Shown here one piece after another: positions 1 through 12,377 of a DNA stretch of 64,000 nt; position 1 is the stretch's first letter, and every line of letters begins with the position of its first letter. Location of the stretch: NCBI GenBank assembly GCA_025093985.1, contig JACAAK010000002.1, forward strand, positions 3,596,001-3,660,000, written 5' to 3'. The notes below the pieces were generated by a model that worked only from the letters and a program-made list of their open reading frames with translations, ran no database searches and was not told where the DNA came from. The stretch is from Calvatia gigantea. Its lineage: Eukaryota > Basidiomycota > Agaricomycetes > Agaricales > Lycoperdaceae. A program made the translations under genes and the position numbers.

Positions 1-712
1 AGAGAGGGTGATAATAGTGTTCTCATCATCAACATCATAGAGGTGCTTCAGGGGGTCATGGGGATCTGCACAAAGGCATTAAACGCTATTCCGAATTACA
101 CGGAAATTACTGAAGCGTACCGTATACGACGAAGATACCACGAAGACCGTCGTAGTATTGGGTCGACAAGTGAGAGTGGTACCAGAAGCTGTTAGTGGAA
201 TGAGATTTCTTTCTTCTGTTGGCGTTACAATCGCACGTACTTTCTGGTTTGGCCAGCAGTGCTGAATTCATAAACGAACGTAGTGTTCGGAGGAATAAGC
301 CACTGGTTGACGAAGGCCGGGCCGTCCATGTCCGAAGTCCTGGCCTGGAAGAAACCGTGTCAGTGCTAAAAAAGAAAGTTAGCTGCGAGATACCTAAAGG
401 TACGCCATTGAACTTGCAGTGGAGGCCCTACGCCTCATGAGAGGGCTCATCAGCTTATTGTGAGTGGGGATGACAACACGGTCTCCTTTCCGAACACGAA
501 TGGCCGGTCCAGGGTAACCACCATTGACCAAGACAGCACTGCGCAAGCCCCTGGTTAGTCCCAAGTAAATGTCAAGGACATAACGCTTACTCCCGTTCGA
601 ACCCATCAGGGGCAATCCTCTTGTTGTCGATAGTAAAATCGAAGTGACGAACTGCTGCAAACGCGTTCGGGACCAATGCCGCCAAGACGGCAAATGCTGA
701 AGAGAGCTTCAT
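1..712 (-). pseudogene. Laccase (multicopper oxidase), 5' part, probably broken
   Basis: Secreted blue-copper phenol oxidase fragment, truncated by the window edge. The ATG at 712 opens a signal peptide (MKLSSAFAVLAALVPNAFA). Splicing out a GTAAGC...GCGCAG intron then joins a typical laccase cupredoxin start (IAPDGFERD, then AVLVNGGYPGPAIRV and KGDRVVI). Further exons read MDGPAFVNQW, the WYHSHLSTQY second copper motif with DGLRG, and DPHDPLKHLYDVDDE. The first copper motif, normally HWHG, reads CAC TGA CAC GGT, with the stop at 360-362, so the essential Trp codon is a nonsense codon. The stretch just before it (395-450) also fits the family poorly. This is either a young pseudogene or a TGG-to-TGA base error. 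The family call is secure; functional status is not. Confidence 0.85.
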
Positions 713-2625
713 CTTGCAAAGATCGCAAAAAAGTGCCCTGAAACCTGGAAGGGTGGAATCTTAACGTTTAAATAACGGATTTTTCGATCTATTTCCGCGT
801 CCCGTGTCTTTCGACCACGCAATTCGAGAACTGTGGGCCTTAGTGTGATTGAAGAGTGCTAGCATTTTCGCACAAACGAGAATACCCGGAACATGATCCC
901 AGGTTGCTTTGAAGAAGGGTTAGAGACAATTTCGCATTTGATGCTGAAGCACTGACCAACAAGCTGCCAGCTTGTGAATAGAAGCCATAAATACCAAGAT
1001 TACCCACTTGTGGGCATTAATGTCCTCGAAAGTACCTCTAGTGCTTGTTCCCCATAATCCCCACCAGTCAGCAACGAGACGTTTACTACTAGCAGAAGAC
1101 TGAGCATGGGGAGGTCACTCAGGTTGTCTCTTGGTTGAGGAAAACTTCTTTCCATGTTTGGGGTTGGCTCCACGACGAACCTATCTTCGAGGACTCGACT
1201 CCACACGGAACAAAATTTAGTCGGGAAATTCCTTGTCGTCTTTCGACGAAGCATCGCCGCAGGCAACCCTATCTCGAAACGAAAATGCGGTCCTCGATCG
1301 ACCTACCTCGGTACTGTCGACCAAGGAGTCTGCTGAAGCCACCTGTTGAAAACATGCCTTGGCCGGGATTACTGAGTGGACGAGATCGAACTATTTGGGG
1401 TGTGAGGGACCTCTGTGATGGCCAATGGGTGCGTTGTGACTGGGTCCCAGACGATGTTCCCACAAATGCCCGGTGAACAGATCTCTCGACTTCCGGAATC
1501 TGTGACGCATCATTCCCGCCCACAAGCCACGAACCCAAGCTCATATGCGGTATTTGGATATGCTCACAGCACAAAGAGTCTTGGTGCAGTCCCCACTAGC
1601 ACTTTTATACCATCCAACCAGGCTTTCCCTAAAAGACGCAACCCACTATCCTGGATCCGCTCTCACTGCTGTCAGCAAGTGCCGAAGTAGCTTTCCGAAA
1701 TTAGGAACTACCTACCATGCTCATCTCTGGTGAGTGCGTTGACCCAGCCTCATGGTACCCTGAGGCGCCGGCGATGACCCGGGCGGCCACGAGACAACAA
1801 GCTCAGGTCACAGGCCCCGGCAACTACACCACAGATTGCTTCAAGAATTTAAACCCATGCTAGAATGGAAAGAGTCCAGGGTCTCTTCAACGCAGTGTTA
1901 ATCGCAACTACGACCTTAACATAAACCGAAAACCCCCAGTAACCACATCGTATGCTCACCACACTTCTTATACTTCTCGGCGCAACAGATTAACATCTAT
2001 TGGTAACACCAGAAGAAAGCAAAGAAGTAAGTAATATACAAGCATTCCGATAACCAGGAGTTTGGGTACTGGGGTGAATACAGAGAAAACGAATCAGTGG
2101 CACCGGAAACATATAGAGTCTGGAAGCTTCCCTCCCTCAAGGCCTTAAGCGTAGGAGAAGGATTAGTTTCTAATACAATTAAACGCCGCACATATCGTTT
2201 GACAACCACTTCCTTCGCCAGAAATCCGCGTATGGAAAATCAATACCTTGACGATTTGTCACTCCGAGGAAGATTCAGGAGTGTTGAGGGCAATTGCAAT
2301 AAGTGGACAATCAGAGTTTCATTCGGTGCAATGCTATTCAAACGGATCCCCAGACATATTCCACCAATTTTGTGATCACAGCCACCACGGACAAGAGGTT
2401 TAGTCGAGATCGGAATAGTCCTGGATAACCCACACTTGACTCTCATCCCCCGGTCTATACGGTTCAAGGACAACCTAGACCAAGACGTATGTTAACACAT
2501 TCGCGGACCTTCAGAGTCATTCTCATGACGCACCTTGGCATAGGCTTCGCCACCCGTCCAGACCAGATTTCGGTCGGCTTCTAAATGAATACTGTAATAT
2601 ATTCTAAGGTCAGTGCTCTCAAATC
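713..2625. other. Intergenic, no supported gene
   Basis: Only short overlapping ORFs on both strands. None gives a recognisable domain or a convincing exon chain. The upstream region of the laccase lies at the left end of this stretch. Confidence 0.5.
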
Positions 2626-2955
2626 CTAAGATAAAGGGATATACACTGTTGTTCTGTTTGCTTCCACCCAATCGAGGAACCAACGGAAGGAATCTTCACC
2701 AATACCCGTCCCATCAATCAACTGGGCGTAAATACCATATCCATCGGGTTCATAGTACACTCCTATGAGGGCTCCCCGGGTGAAAAGGAAAGTGCTGCCG
2801 TCGGACCTGTGGTCCATATGCCAGCTGTCCTTTAACATGCCGGCCTTTGGTAAACTGAGGATTGGTTTTGGATTGAGAGAAAGGTCCTCAACAACGTTCC
2901 TCCTTGCATAAAGCCCCGAATAGCGGTTCTGAATGACGGAGTGTTTTAAAGGCAT
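2626..2955 (-). CDS. Small hypothetical protein (109 aa)
   Basis: Uninterrupted 109-codon ORF whose product I do not recognise. It has no signal peptide and no obvious membrane segment. The composition is protein-like and acidic/aromatic towards the C-terminus, with the segments FLFTRGALIGVYYEPDGYG and DSFRWFLDWVEAN. A perfect TATAAAAG lies about 54 bp upstream of the ATG on the same strand, at a plausible distance, which is the main reason for preferring this ORF over its neighbours. The ORF downstream on the same strand (2492-2683) could be a further exon, but I see no convincing splice pair. Confidence 0.4.
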   Translation of the reverse strand: MPLKHSVIQNRYSGLYARRNVVEDLSLNPKPILSLPKAGMLKDSWHMDHRSDGSTFLFTRGALIGVYYEPDGYGIYAQLIDGTGIGEDSFRWFLDWVEANRTTVYIPLS

Positions 2956-4135
2956 CGTGCCGGGGGAGAGGTTGCTCGCTAATGCGGGGGGTGGGTTGAG
3001 CCCTGCATCTTTTATACGCGTCTATTCGAAAGTGCAGATGGCCCAGGGTTCCAGCCGCCACCCAGCACCTCCTGAGACGAGGATGGCGAGAGAGCCTCTA
3101 ATTGAAGCGTTCTAATCATTAATAGCCATTAGTTATACACTCGAATGGGTATCTCTGATTAAGTTAACATCAAATAATGCAGAGGGCCTCCGAACCCGGA
3201 GCTCTCGAAGAAGATTACTGACCCTCAAAGCGATGCCAACGACTAACTGAATCAGAGATGGGGAACACCACTGTACAAAGAATCGGTGTCTGCATCGCCC
3301 TAGCTCTACCATATGGGCCAGAGATCCACACAGAGTGGGCCCGGATGAATCAAGTATGCCGTAGCAAGTGGAGCCTGTGGGTATCCACCCACTATCGATT
3401 TACTTCCGCCCTGCCATGGGCACAACTCCCATGGTGACTATCAAGACACAGAGTATGGCGTTTGCAAGTCAGACCTCAAAATCAAAGGTTGCACACCGTG
3501 AATGAAGGGTGGGCGCGATGTCATGTTCCTGCAGGCAGTCTTATGTGGATGGTGATGCTCGGGGGAGCGTTAGGGGCTTGATCGACGATCCTCCGGAACT
3601 CCTCAGTGGAGGGTGACCTTGCGGATCATCTCAAAACAGCTGGAGCTCAGCGTTCAAAACTCCAACGTACAACCCTCGGGGTAGGTGTGTTGCCCGAGAG
3701 CGCCGTGTAGATGCAGGGGATTAGTTCCAAAGCAACCTGTTTGGGATGTCATGGTTTGCCAAATAGCCCCCAACCCCGGCCAGCATTGATGCGCAATATT
3801 GACGGTGGTGACCCACGTAGCAACCTCACCCCGCTATCCATGGACAGGACGAAAGAGGTGACGACTTGAAGTGGGTACATCGACCCACGCATTGTTTCAA
3901 CCGTCGCACATGCCCGGTCCGCGGGCCACACAAGGAAGTATTCGGCAGACCAGGATTTATTTCACAGCGTTTGGTGGTCACACGTAACTGCATACTGAGC
4001 CCTCTCCCTTGCCAAATTATTGCACATACGGCTTCATGGACGAGTCGGCCAATCTTCCACCTCGTTAGGACGTCCCCAACACGTCTCTAGTTCGTACGAG
4101 TTGATCAAATTATTACGAGCTCACCCCGGATCTAT
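2956..4135. other. Intergenic, no supported gene
   Basis: Contains the TATA box noted at 3009-3016 and the region downstream of the GNAT gene. No coding signal was recognised. Confidence 0.4.
3009..3016 (-). promoter_or_regulatory. TATA box upstream of the 109-aa ORF
   Basis: Reads TATAAAAG on the minus strand, 54 bp before the ATG at 2955. The spacing fits a fungal core promoter. Confidence 0.4.
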
Positions 4136-5025
4136 CTATTCTTCCAAGTACAGGCACATGGAAATTATTTGAGTATTCATCACAAAAAGCGAGATATCCT
4201 GCCTTTCCTCCTCAACCCATCCAATCCTTTTATAAAGATTAATTGCTGCTCCCTGGGCGTTTGATGTCGACAAGTGGATCGAAGGTAAGCCATGACTCTT
4301 TGCATGAGCTACCACAGCGTGAACGATCCTCATGGCTATGCCTCGGCGGAGGTGCTGACCTGAAACCACCATGTGTCGAAGCTCGCCGACGCTTTTACCC
4401 TCCTTCTGCACAATGTCTACCCCAGACCATGCCTTAATATCGGAAGGGGAGAGAGGCATCAAGGACGTACCGATACTACCACAACCAGCAAGTTCCCTTT
4501 CCCCGCTGACTTTGTGCCTCCCCTCGGCTACCCAGAAAGCCCTTGGACCTGAAGGTGTTAAACAAGCCTCCACCTCATCGCTATTGCCGCAAGAAACGAG
4601 CTTATAGTGTTCCCGGATGTCGTTGAGATCATCTTGTAAACTTTTCTTCGTGAACTTCAATAACAGATAGAAAATGAATCCCATTTGTAGCAAGACTGTC
4701 CCTGCAGCTGTTGAAAATATAATTGTCCCAAGGGTTGCATATCTTGGCCATATGACCGCCCCGAATAGAGACGTCAGGCATAACGCTCGGGTGATAGGTG
4801 ACTTCACAACAATCTTGAGCAGTGGTCGGAGAGGTGAATGAGCTATCGCACAGGTGTGAGACTTAAAATCACAAATAAAACACACCCTAGCTTACAATGC
4901 CAGAACATAGCGTTTTCAAACAGTATATGTACTTGTTGCTTATCTGCATCTTGGTATATCCGGAGGTGGTATTCGAATTCAGACTGTTGTGGTCTTTGCG
5001 AAGTTGAAGCGGCTTTGAAAGACAT
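4136..5025 (-). CDS. Membrane-anchored GNAT N-acetyltransferase (NAT8-like)
   Basis: Two exons. The start at 5025 gives MSFKAASTSQRPQQSEFEYH, then an IRP-like segment (LRIYQDADKQQVHILFENAM). A 53-bp intron (4843-4895, GTAAGC...ATAG) joins in frame to HSPLRPLLKIVVKSP. A hydrophobic pair of helices follows (about residues 60-105), then the GNAT fold: a beta strand with FWVAEG, the acetyl-CoA-binding segment MVVSGQHLRRGIAMRIVHAVVAHAK, and the C-terminal NLYKRIGWVEEERQ. This order matches fungal NAT8-like proteins, usually predicted to sit in the endomembrane with a cytosolic or lumenal transferase domain. The substrate cannot be deduced. No frame breaks were seen, and it stands alone in a gene-poor stretch. 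Confidence 0.85.
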
Positions 5026-8000
5026 AGGAAGTGGTCGGATGTCCTGCTAATTGTGATAGGGCAGGGGCACCTTACATCGGTATCCGGTCCAGCGATCTAT
5101 ATAAATTCGGGTAATAATATACCAGTAGGGGTCCCGAAACTGATACCAGCCTCCATCGAACACGGCATGAGCGACATCCCGCACATCAAGGCTCGCACCC
5201 TCGTGGACAGCGGTGAACTTAATACTTAATCACCATACACGATTAACTGGACATCGTCTAAAATATTTACCAAGCCAGGTTGCCAGACCACACTATGGCC
5301 AGGGTGTTAGGGGCGCACGTTCATAGTATCTTCGGGCGGCACCTGGCGGTGTAAACGCCGAATCACCCGCCCCCACCCCCCACCCCCACTTCCCTGGTAA
5401 CACTGTTCACCTCCGTCAATGCCGGAAATCTTCGGCCCGACGAAGGCTTGTAGTACCTTTTACCAAGCCCCGGATAAAACACCACCGGAAATCAAAATGA
5501 TGTTCGATCATCATCCCAACCTTGGGTGCATCGCACTCGCCCTCCACTCCGTCCCATCATGCCTCTTGTTTTCGAGATCTCCTTTTTCTGTTCAATTTCT
5601 CGAGTTATTTTGCGATTGTGTTGCGACACTCATATGCGGGAATTTGGGATAATTCCTCAGTGTGATGCATTACAATTAAGTTCCAGGTCAACTGCCGGTG
5701 AAAAGTTCAAATTAGTATTCGAGGGTGTCGTTCCAACTACAAGTATACAGCGTTAGCCGCCCTTGGTCCACTCACGTGTACACCTCAGGCTTATTTGAGT
5801 ATAAATAGCGTCTTTCCGTGTCGACAGGATTAGGAAATGGTGGGAGATGGTGTAAAGTACCATCTGCGTGTGTTAGGGTTTGTGGCTTGGGCATACATCA
5901 ATCTATTCATTTTCGGCATTGTAGAAACTTGGAGGATAGATCATATCACACTCCCAGTGTGACTGGCTGATTGTGATACGCTGGATGGTAATACCGAGAC
6001 GCAACTACAAAAGCAATTGGCAAAAGTGAAGGACAGATGTCTGTGGAAACGTACTCGAAGGAACTGAGCCAGACTTGACAGCCCACCCTCAAGAATCATG
6101 AGCGACGAGGAAGGATCAAGGTGCCCCCCGGCTTCAAGAAGTGCCACATCTTGACCCAGGTTCTGAACTTCAGTGGAAGGTATCACCAGAGTAGTTGAGA
6201 TAGAGATCGGCTACAACCAAATTATTAGTCGCCATCCTGGATTCAGCAAATGGTGAAAATGACCTACCGACACGGTCGTGTAAGAAGCAATTTCACGGAA
6301 TTTCTGCGTGACTGAGGATGAGTGTGGGCGATTCGAGGTCCAGCGTTTCAGCGAACCTCAACCCAACATCCAGTATACCAGAACCTAGTTTTTGGCGTAG
6401 AGGCTGGAACAATGAGGTTGAATGTAATCTCAACTATACCGAGTGGTACTTGCGCAGGATACATCATGATAACAAGGGGTCTGGGTGAAATGATTGGGAA
6501 TACCAGTTGTACACCTGAAGCGAAGGAGGGAGGTGGGCGAAAGGAGGAAGTAAATAGAGAGATCCTCGAAGATTATGTAGCCGTAGAGAACCCCACAAAG
6601 TACCACGGGAAACGAACTAACATGGCGCAAACACGCCAGCGCTGGGTTTTTGAGCTTGACTGTCTTAAGTGAGCGGGCTAAATTGAATCTCGGCTTGGAT
6701 CGATCTGGTTCCCGGGTTGTTTCATGACCTTGGTGGCAAGTACCGTATTCAGAGTCCGACTGCTAATGTTTGCATAAATAAAGGGTCCTGAGGTGTGGGC
6801 CACGTCCAGCATCAATAAGTCTTGTCTCATATGCTCTTCGGCGGGGGTTACAGTTTACGGCATAGGCGCTCGTAGATGACTGGGGATCGGAAAGACCTGA
6901 AAAAAATCCCTGAGCTGAGTTGGAGTGGGTTGGATGGACCCTGTGACTTTCAAGGGAAGTGGTGCGGTTGTATGATGAAAACCAGGGGGGTGCATCATAG
7001 AAGGCACACACCTTTTTGCTTTATGGTCTGTCTGAATTTGCGCATCCCATCCAGTGACCTTCTGGGGGGTTGAGCGCAACAAGAACCCGGTGTGGGATAC
7101 AAATCCTCGATTTATAATGTCGGGAGGCGAACGGTGCCAGAGTCAAATCAATGAGCCTTAGAAAATTAATATTTCTGGAAATGGTTCTCTTTCCCCGATC
7201 CCTGAACAATTTTACTTTGGTTCATTGACACTTTAAGTAGTGGCTAAGTTATAGAATGTGGTCTGTTTGGACCAACGTTGTGCAATTACCTGTGATGAGG
7301 TTGGGCTGTGTCTTGGATCTGCGTGTCCGAGATGTGGTTCGGCTGATTGCCTGGTCACCAAAATAGTCTGATTATTTCTAACGAATTATGTCTTGGGTGA
7401 CGCCTGAACGTCCAGACCATAGCAATCGGTTCGTTTGGGCCGAGGGCACAAAATCCCAAATTAATCGGCGTGAATCATCGTGAAGTAGAACCTAGAGCTT
7501 GCCGTGTGAAGGAAAATTCCGCGGCTCTTTAAGTGTCCAAGCATTCGCATTAAATTGGATCCAAGCTACTGTAGGTGTGCATCCTGGTATGATGAAGTGG
7601 CCACCCTCTCCCGCCAATAAGATTATTTGCCGGGGTGAGCATGCCGTTTGTGGAAGCGGACGATTGCCTCGGTACTACTGAATTAGGCAAGCGACTGTTG
7701 ATGTTGCTCAGTCAATGAATCCTAGCCAGGTGATCAATAGACCACATTCAAGCTCAAGCCTCGCCCACTCCCAGCAGATCCCGAAACCATGGACCCGCCG
7801 CAAGTGGACGTTGTTCTTTTCGTTACTCGTTAAAACGCGCCAGGGTGAGGCACTGCCCCCGGTCTATGGGTATGCCAATATTACTGGATGCTCGATTAGT
7901 AGTAAAAGTGTCCTGCCAGTACTTACATGGACATCACGGAGGTAGAAGTCCTCAGCGCGCATCGAAGGGGCTCCATCCTGCTGTGTTTGTAACGGAAGGT

Positions 8001-10782
8001 GAAGGGCAGCTTAGCTGCAAAAAAGATGCGGTTCCCACCCTGTCTTCGCGCCTCACCATCACAAGTTGATCAGGATACTTCCTGGTCCGTGCTAGCTGTT
8101 ACACTGACAACCAAGCGAAAAAGCTTGTCTCGCCTATTTTTGGTTCATAGGACCTTACAAGTAGTTTGGCTTAGCAACCCGCTGAGGAGCACGACTCCTT
8201 GCGTCAAACAACCCGTTGAACTTGATGCCTATTTTGGGACAATAGTAAAGGGAGAGTTCGTTAATACCCAATTCAGGAATATCAGTGGGTCCCTCTGATA
8301 GGTCGATCGCTATGAGTCTCCGAATAGTGAACCTTGCCGACGAGACGCAATCCTAGGATCATACTGAACATATACTTTCAACGTCGATGTTTCCTGTTCC
8401 AAATAGTACTCTCGCCCAACGGTATCGGGTCGCAGTGAGACGAGAAGGACCTGTTGATGACATTTTCAAACTGATGTTGAAACAAGAAAACGCCGAAATA
8501 TGTAGAGTGTACAATAGAGCGGAAAGCTCTGAATCTGACCTGCGGTGTGGGTCCCGAATATTTCTAAATGTAGGAATGATCTCAGCTGTATGTCCAAGAG
8601 GAGCAATATTACACTACGAGCCTTAGGACCTGGGGAGACGCTCAGAGCAAGAAACCTATATATCGCTCTGGAAACATTTGCCCATGGAATAACTTCAGAA
8701 TACTTCAACTTCCATTCGATATCTATCGTCCTCACTTTTATATTCTATTTTCTATTAATGTGCTCGTTCCTCGCGTATAGATGCCCCAACCATGGAAAAT
8801 GGCTTCGTCTCTTGGGGGTATGTGACATAGCGAGAGGCCAGCGGAAACTGCCGCAGTGTACCTCGTTCTATAACAACGCCCTGCCAGTCGAGGACCATCT
8901 GTGTCCTTTCTGCGAGCCGCAACCAACGGAGTACGCAAACCACTTTTATCATTCTTATTTTTCGAGTTTTCTGACTGCGCATACCGCATCCAGCCCATCT
9001 CTCACTCATTATACCGCGACCGAGGGAACATCCCGTATCACTATTTTCGTAACAACGGACTGTGTTATCGCGTAACTGCCTCGCTAGTGGCCTCGCCCCC
9101 CGCTTCAATCAAGGTGCCTGGCAGAAACGCCAGATCGTTGACCAATAACGACTACTGTATATCCTTATAATTTCCGGCACGACATCATTCCACGTTAATC
9201 GATGATCTCCTAATGCACCAAACTGTAGCAAGTAATAACCTCTTGTGCTCAACACGATTCGGGCTGCGACAGTGCCGCCCCTCCGTATCACTATTGTTTC
9301 CCATCACTATTCCTTGTCGCCATCCACTCCCTACGCGCTACATCCTCATTGGTGTTATATATATACATTATCATAATATCCCCTAATATCCCTAAATTAT
9401 TACTGTCTTGTGTAATCTTGATGCCAATCTCGATCAATTCGGGTTGATGATGAATCAGGGTCCGGTTACACACCTGCAATGCGTCTTCGAAAGGTGTCCT
9501 TAAGTATCAGGATAGTTATTAATAGGGCGCGCAGCACAATGAGGTGCAACCGCTTTCCTTCAGTCTGTCAGCGACGATATGCAGCTCCCGGTTGTAGTTG
9601 AAGGGTCTCTCTCCGCACCTTCCTGAATGGAGGGAGCGACGCGCTTGAAGGAAGCACCTCGCGTGAAGCCAGACCGTTTCATAAAAAAGTTAATCGCTCA
9701 TTGGGCTCCCCAAAATGCACCTGACGCGAGGTGGCTTCCATTGCCATTCAACACCCTTGCTTATCCAAAACGATGGGATTGATCCCTGGCCCAGGCCTTA
9801 AGTATGGTGGTTCCTCATCAACATAGGTACTGGCCCGTGGCCTAGGGAACTTAGAAAAATGGATCCGGAGGGAGGATCTGAATTGACTTTGAACGTGAGC
9901 TTCTATCCCGGGAGGGCTGAAAGGAACAAAAGAAAAGGGACAACGGGACGACCGCCTGTTTGGTGTTTGACAAACAACCCTAGGCCTAAATAAGGCGGGG
10001 TCAGGACGACCATGGAACCGATAACAGGTGGAGGCTGCGCACACAAAGGCGCTATGTGAATCATGTCTCTCTTCCGAATGGACCTCACGACCCGGCGACG
10101 CTGCAGGGTTTTGTACGTCGTCCTGTTTAAACCGCGTCAGCCAGCATTGGAACCTAAAATTTCTGGTTCTTTTTTCGAAGTGACACTGGCCCAATAAAAA
10201 GATTGTCGCCAGGCCCACCCTTGAAAAAAACCACAGGAATGCATAACCAAACTTTCTTTTCCTCTGGGCAACTTTTGCCACCGTTGCTCATTTTCGCCCG
10301 GTACTAGGGGGCTGTGCTGTCAATAAACTTGATGAATGTAGGGAAGTGATTACGAGGCGCGTTTGGGGTATAGCGGATGACACGCAGGAACTCTAGGAGG
10401 GAGGTTTCTTGAAACAGGACATGGTGGGTAGCATGTCTGAGTGGTCGTGCAACGTACTTTGAAAAGCTGGGGCAGGGGTAAAAAGCAAAGTGGGTATTTG
10501 GGGGCAAATATTTCGTCGGTGGGAATGGTGATTTAGGTGGGTCCGGAAGGTGTTGTCGATGAGTTCAAATTTAGGTTGGTGTTCGCAGAGCGTTTTTGCA
10601 TGCATTCGGACTGGATAGAGGTGGAACACAGGGGCACACGAGCGAGTGGAGCACAACGAATATATATTGCAATTCCGGCATAAGGGATGGATATAAGGCA
10701 TCGGTCGTATTTACCATTTTGGGGCGGAACTCTTAGGTATCCCGTCGTCAATTTATACCTTGTCCGTTGGCTGACAAAAATT
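5026..10782. other. Gene-poor stretch of 5.8 kb
   Basis: Many short ORFs on both strands, the longest being 8545-9075 (+, 176 codons) and 9748-10281 (-, 177 codons). None shows a family signature, a signal peptide with a consistent downstream exon, or a conserved motif. A C-rich tract lies near 5370-5392. It may hold decayed genes or non-coding RNA that I cannot recognise. Confidence 0.4.
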
Positions 10783-12179
10783 TCAAAGTTTGGCGGAAGC
10801 CGTGATACCGGCCGAGTTGTATCTTGCTCCCCCATCGAGGATGGTATGCGTTCCAGTGACATGAGCCGAAGCCGGAGAAGCTAAGAAAATTGCTAAACCG
10901 GCAGCGTCCTCTGCCCGACCGAAACGGCCAGTAGGTTGGATGGATTCAAAAACCTCTTCGCCGGCAGTACGGAGGCCAAAAGCAGTCATTTTACTTGGGA
11001 AGAGGCTAGGCTAGGGTTGAGCATACCGATATATCTATGTCAAACGAAACATACCCAGGAAGGATAGCGTTGACTCTAAGAATATCCAACATAAGGGACG
11101 GATTTATGTACCGTGAAGGAAGCACGAACGTACGTGATGCAACTGGGTGCTAGTTTGAGGGCAAGAGCTGAAGTAAGGTGATTCACTGTTTTAAGTTAAG
11201 TAAGGGTCGTCTCGGTGATGAAGACTGGGACGGTCACCAGCTGCTTTGCTTGGTTGGTCTGAGTGGGATAGGGTGAGGACGAAAAAGTGTGGTGACGTGA
11301 AACACATAAATCACGCACAGCTCCAAGTTCCATTGCCAGCATCACTTAGAGGACTTTCGCAAGCAGGATCCACGGAAGAAGCTGAGGATATGTTGATGAC
11401 TCGACCGGGGTCGACATTCGTTGCATCCTTCGCAAGGAGGTCGGTCAAGCTGGCGAACAGGTGAGTTGGGATAGGTGCCGTTTGAAATTGAAATTGGCAA
11501 ATTTACCCAGCAGTCACTGGAAAAGGAAATATGAGCACGAGAAGGATTTGAATCATTCATTTCGGAAATTACCCACTGTAGAAGATACTCTTGACGTTCA
11601 CGTTGAATATATTGTCCCACCCCTTCTCCTCGGGGAAGTCATTAAATGGTCCTCCCCATGTAGCCCCAGAGTTGTTAATCAGAACGTGAAGCTTAGTCTC
11701 CCGCTTCCGAAACTCTCGAATCAGGGCATCACAACCGGCTTTTGACTAGAAAGAATTGTTCAGTGGCCGGATCGAGATATTCCGAAGTAAAGTACGTACT
11801 CCAACATTAGCAACGATATAGTCAACCTTCCCATTTGCGACTTTTTTGATGTCGGTAACGGCCTACATGAGGAACAGAGTTCAACGTCCAACGAAGGATA
11901 AAATTACAAGAATGAACCTCTTGGAGTTGCTTCTCCTTCCTGGCGGCAATATACACGTTCGCACCATTTCGGGCGAAACCTGTCGCCATCATCTTCCCTA
12001 TTCCAGAGCCTCCGCCGGTCACAAGAACTGAATGCAATCAGACCAAGAGCTGGTAGTTCGGGTAATGTTCGTGTACTGACCCGTCTTTCCCCTGACATTG
12101 AAGAGGGACGTTATGGAGAGATCTAGAGAATTGTTAGAGCCAGGGCACGGTAACCGGCAGCTTGCATACCAGAGGCCAT
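10783..12179 (-). CDS. Short-chain dehydrogenase/reductase (SDR), multi-exon
   Basis: NAD(P)(H)-dependent oxidoreductase of the classical SDR fold, similar to fungal Rhamnolipids-biosynthesis (RhlG)-like SDRs. The start at 12179 (MASGMQAA, first intron less certain) leads to SLFNVRGKT. Then come the nucleotide-binding [20 protein letters not shown] (exon joined after a GTCAGT...TTCAG intron), [34 protein letters not shown], the active-site pair created across an intron as Y-QPS-K (TAC is split T/AC), [32 protein letters not shown] and the C-terminal [19 protein letters not shown]...[11 protein letters not shown]. All junctions I resolved use GT...AG and keep frame, so it looks functional. It lies about 200 bp downstream of the Cin1 gene in the same orientation. 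The substrate is unknown. Confidence 0.9.
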
Positions 12180-12377
12180 AGTTTTAATCGGAAAAGGGAG
12201 ATGAGTGTGTCGGTGACGCATTCGACCGGCTAATTCACAACTGTTCTGACGCCGTAACACGTGACACCCCGTTCGAAAATGCATAACGTCAATGGAGGAA
12301 CTTATCTAATGCCCATGTACAAGATGCGTGATGAATGCCGTGTCCACAATTACCCTAATATATATAATTAATGCCAT

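Noticed and set aside
8545..9075. 176-codon plus-strand ORF with a hydrophobic stretch
   Set aside because: Opposite strand is equally open and no recognisable motif or exon partner was found.
9748..10281. 177-codon minus-strand ORF
   Set aside because: No family signature, no consistent domain pattern, and overlapping ORFs on other frames; likely chance.
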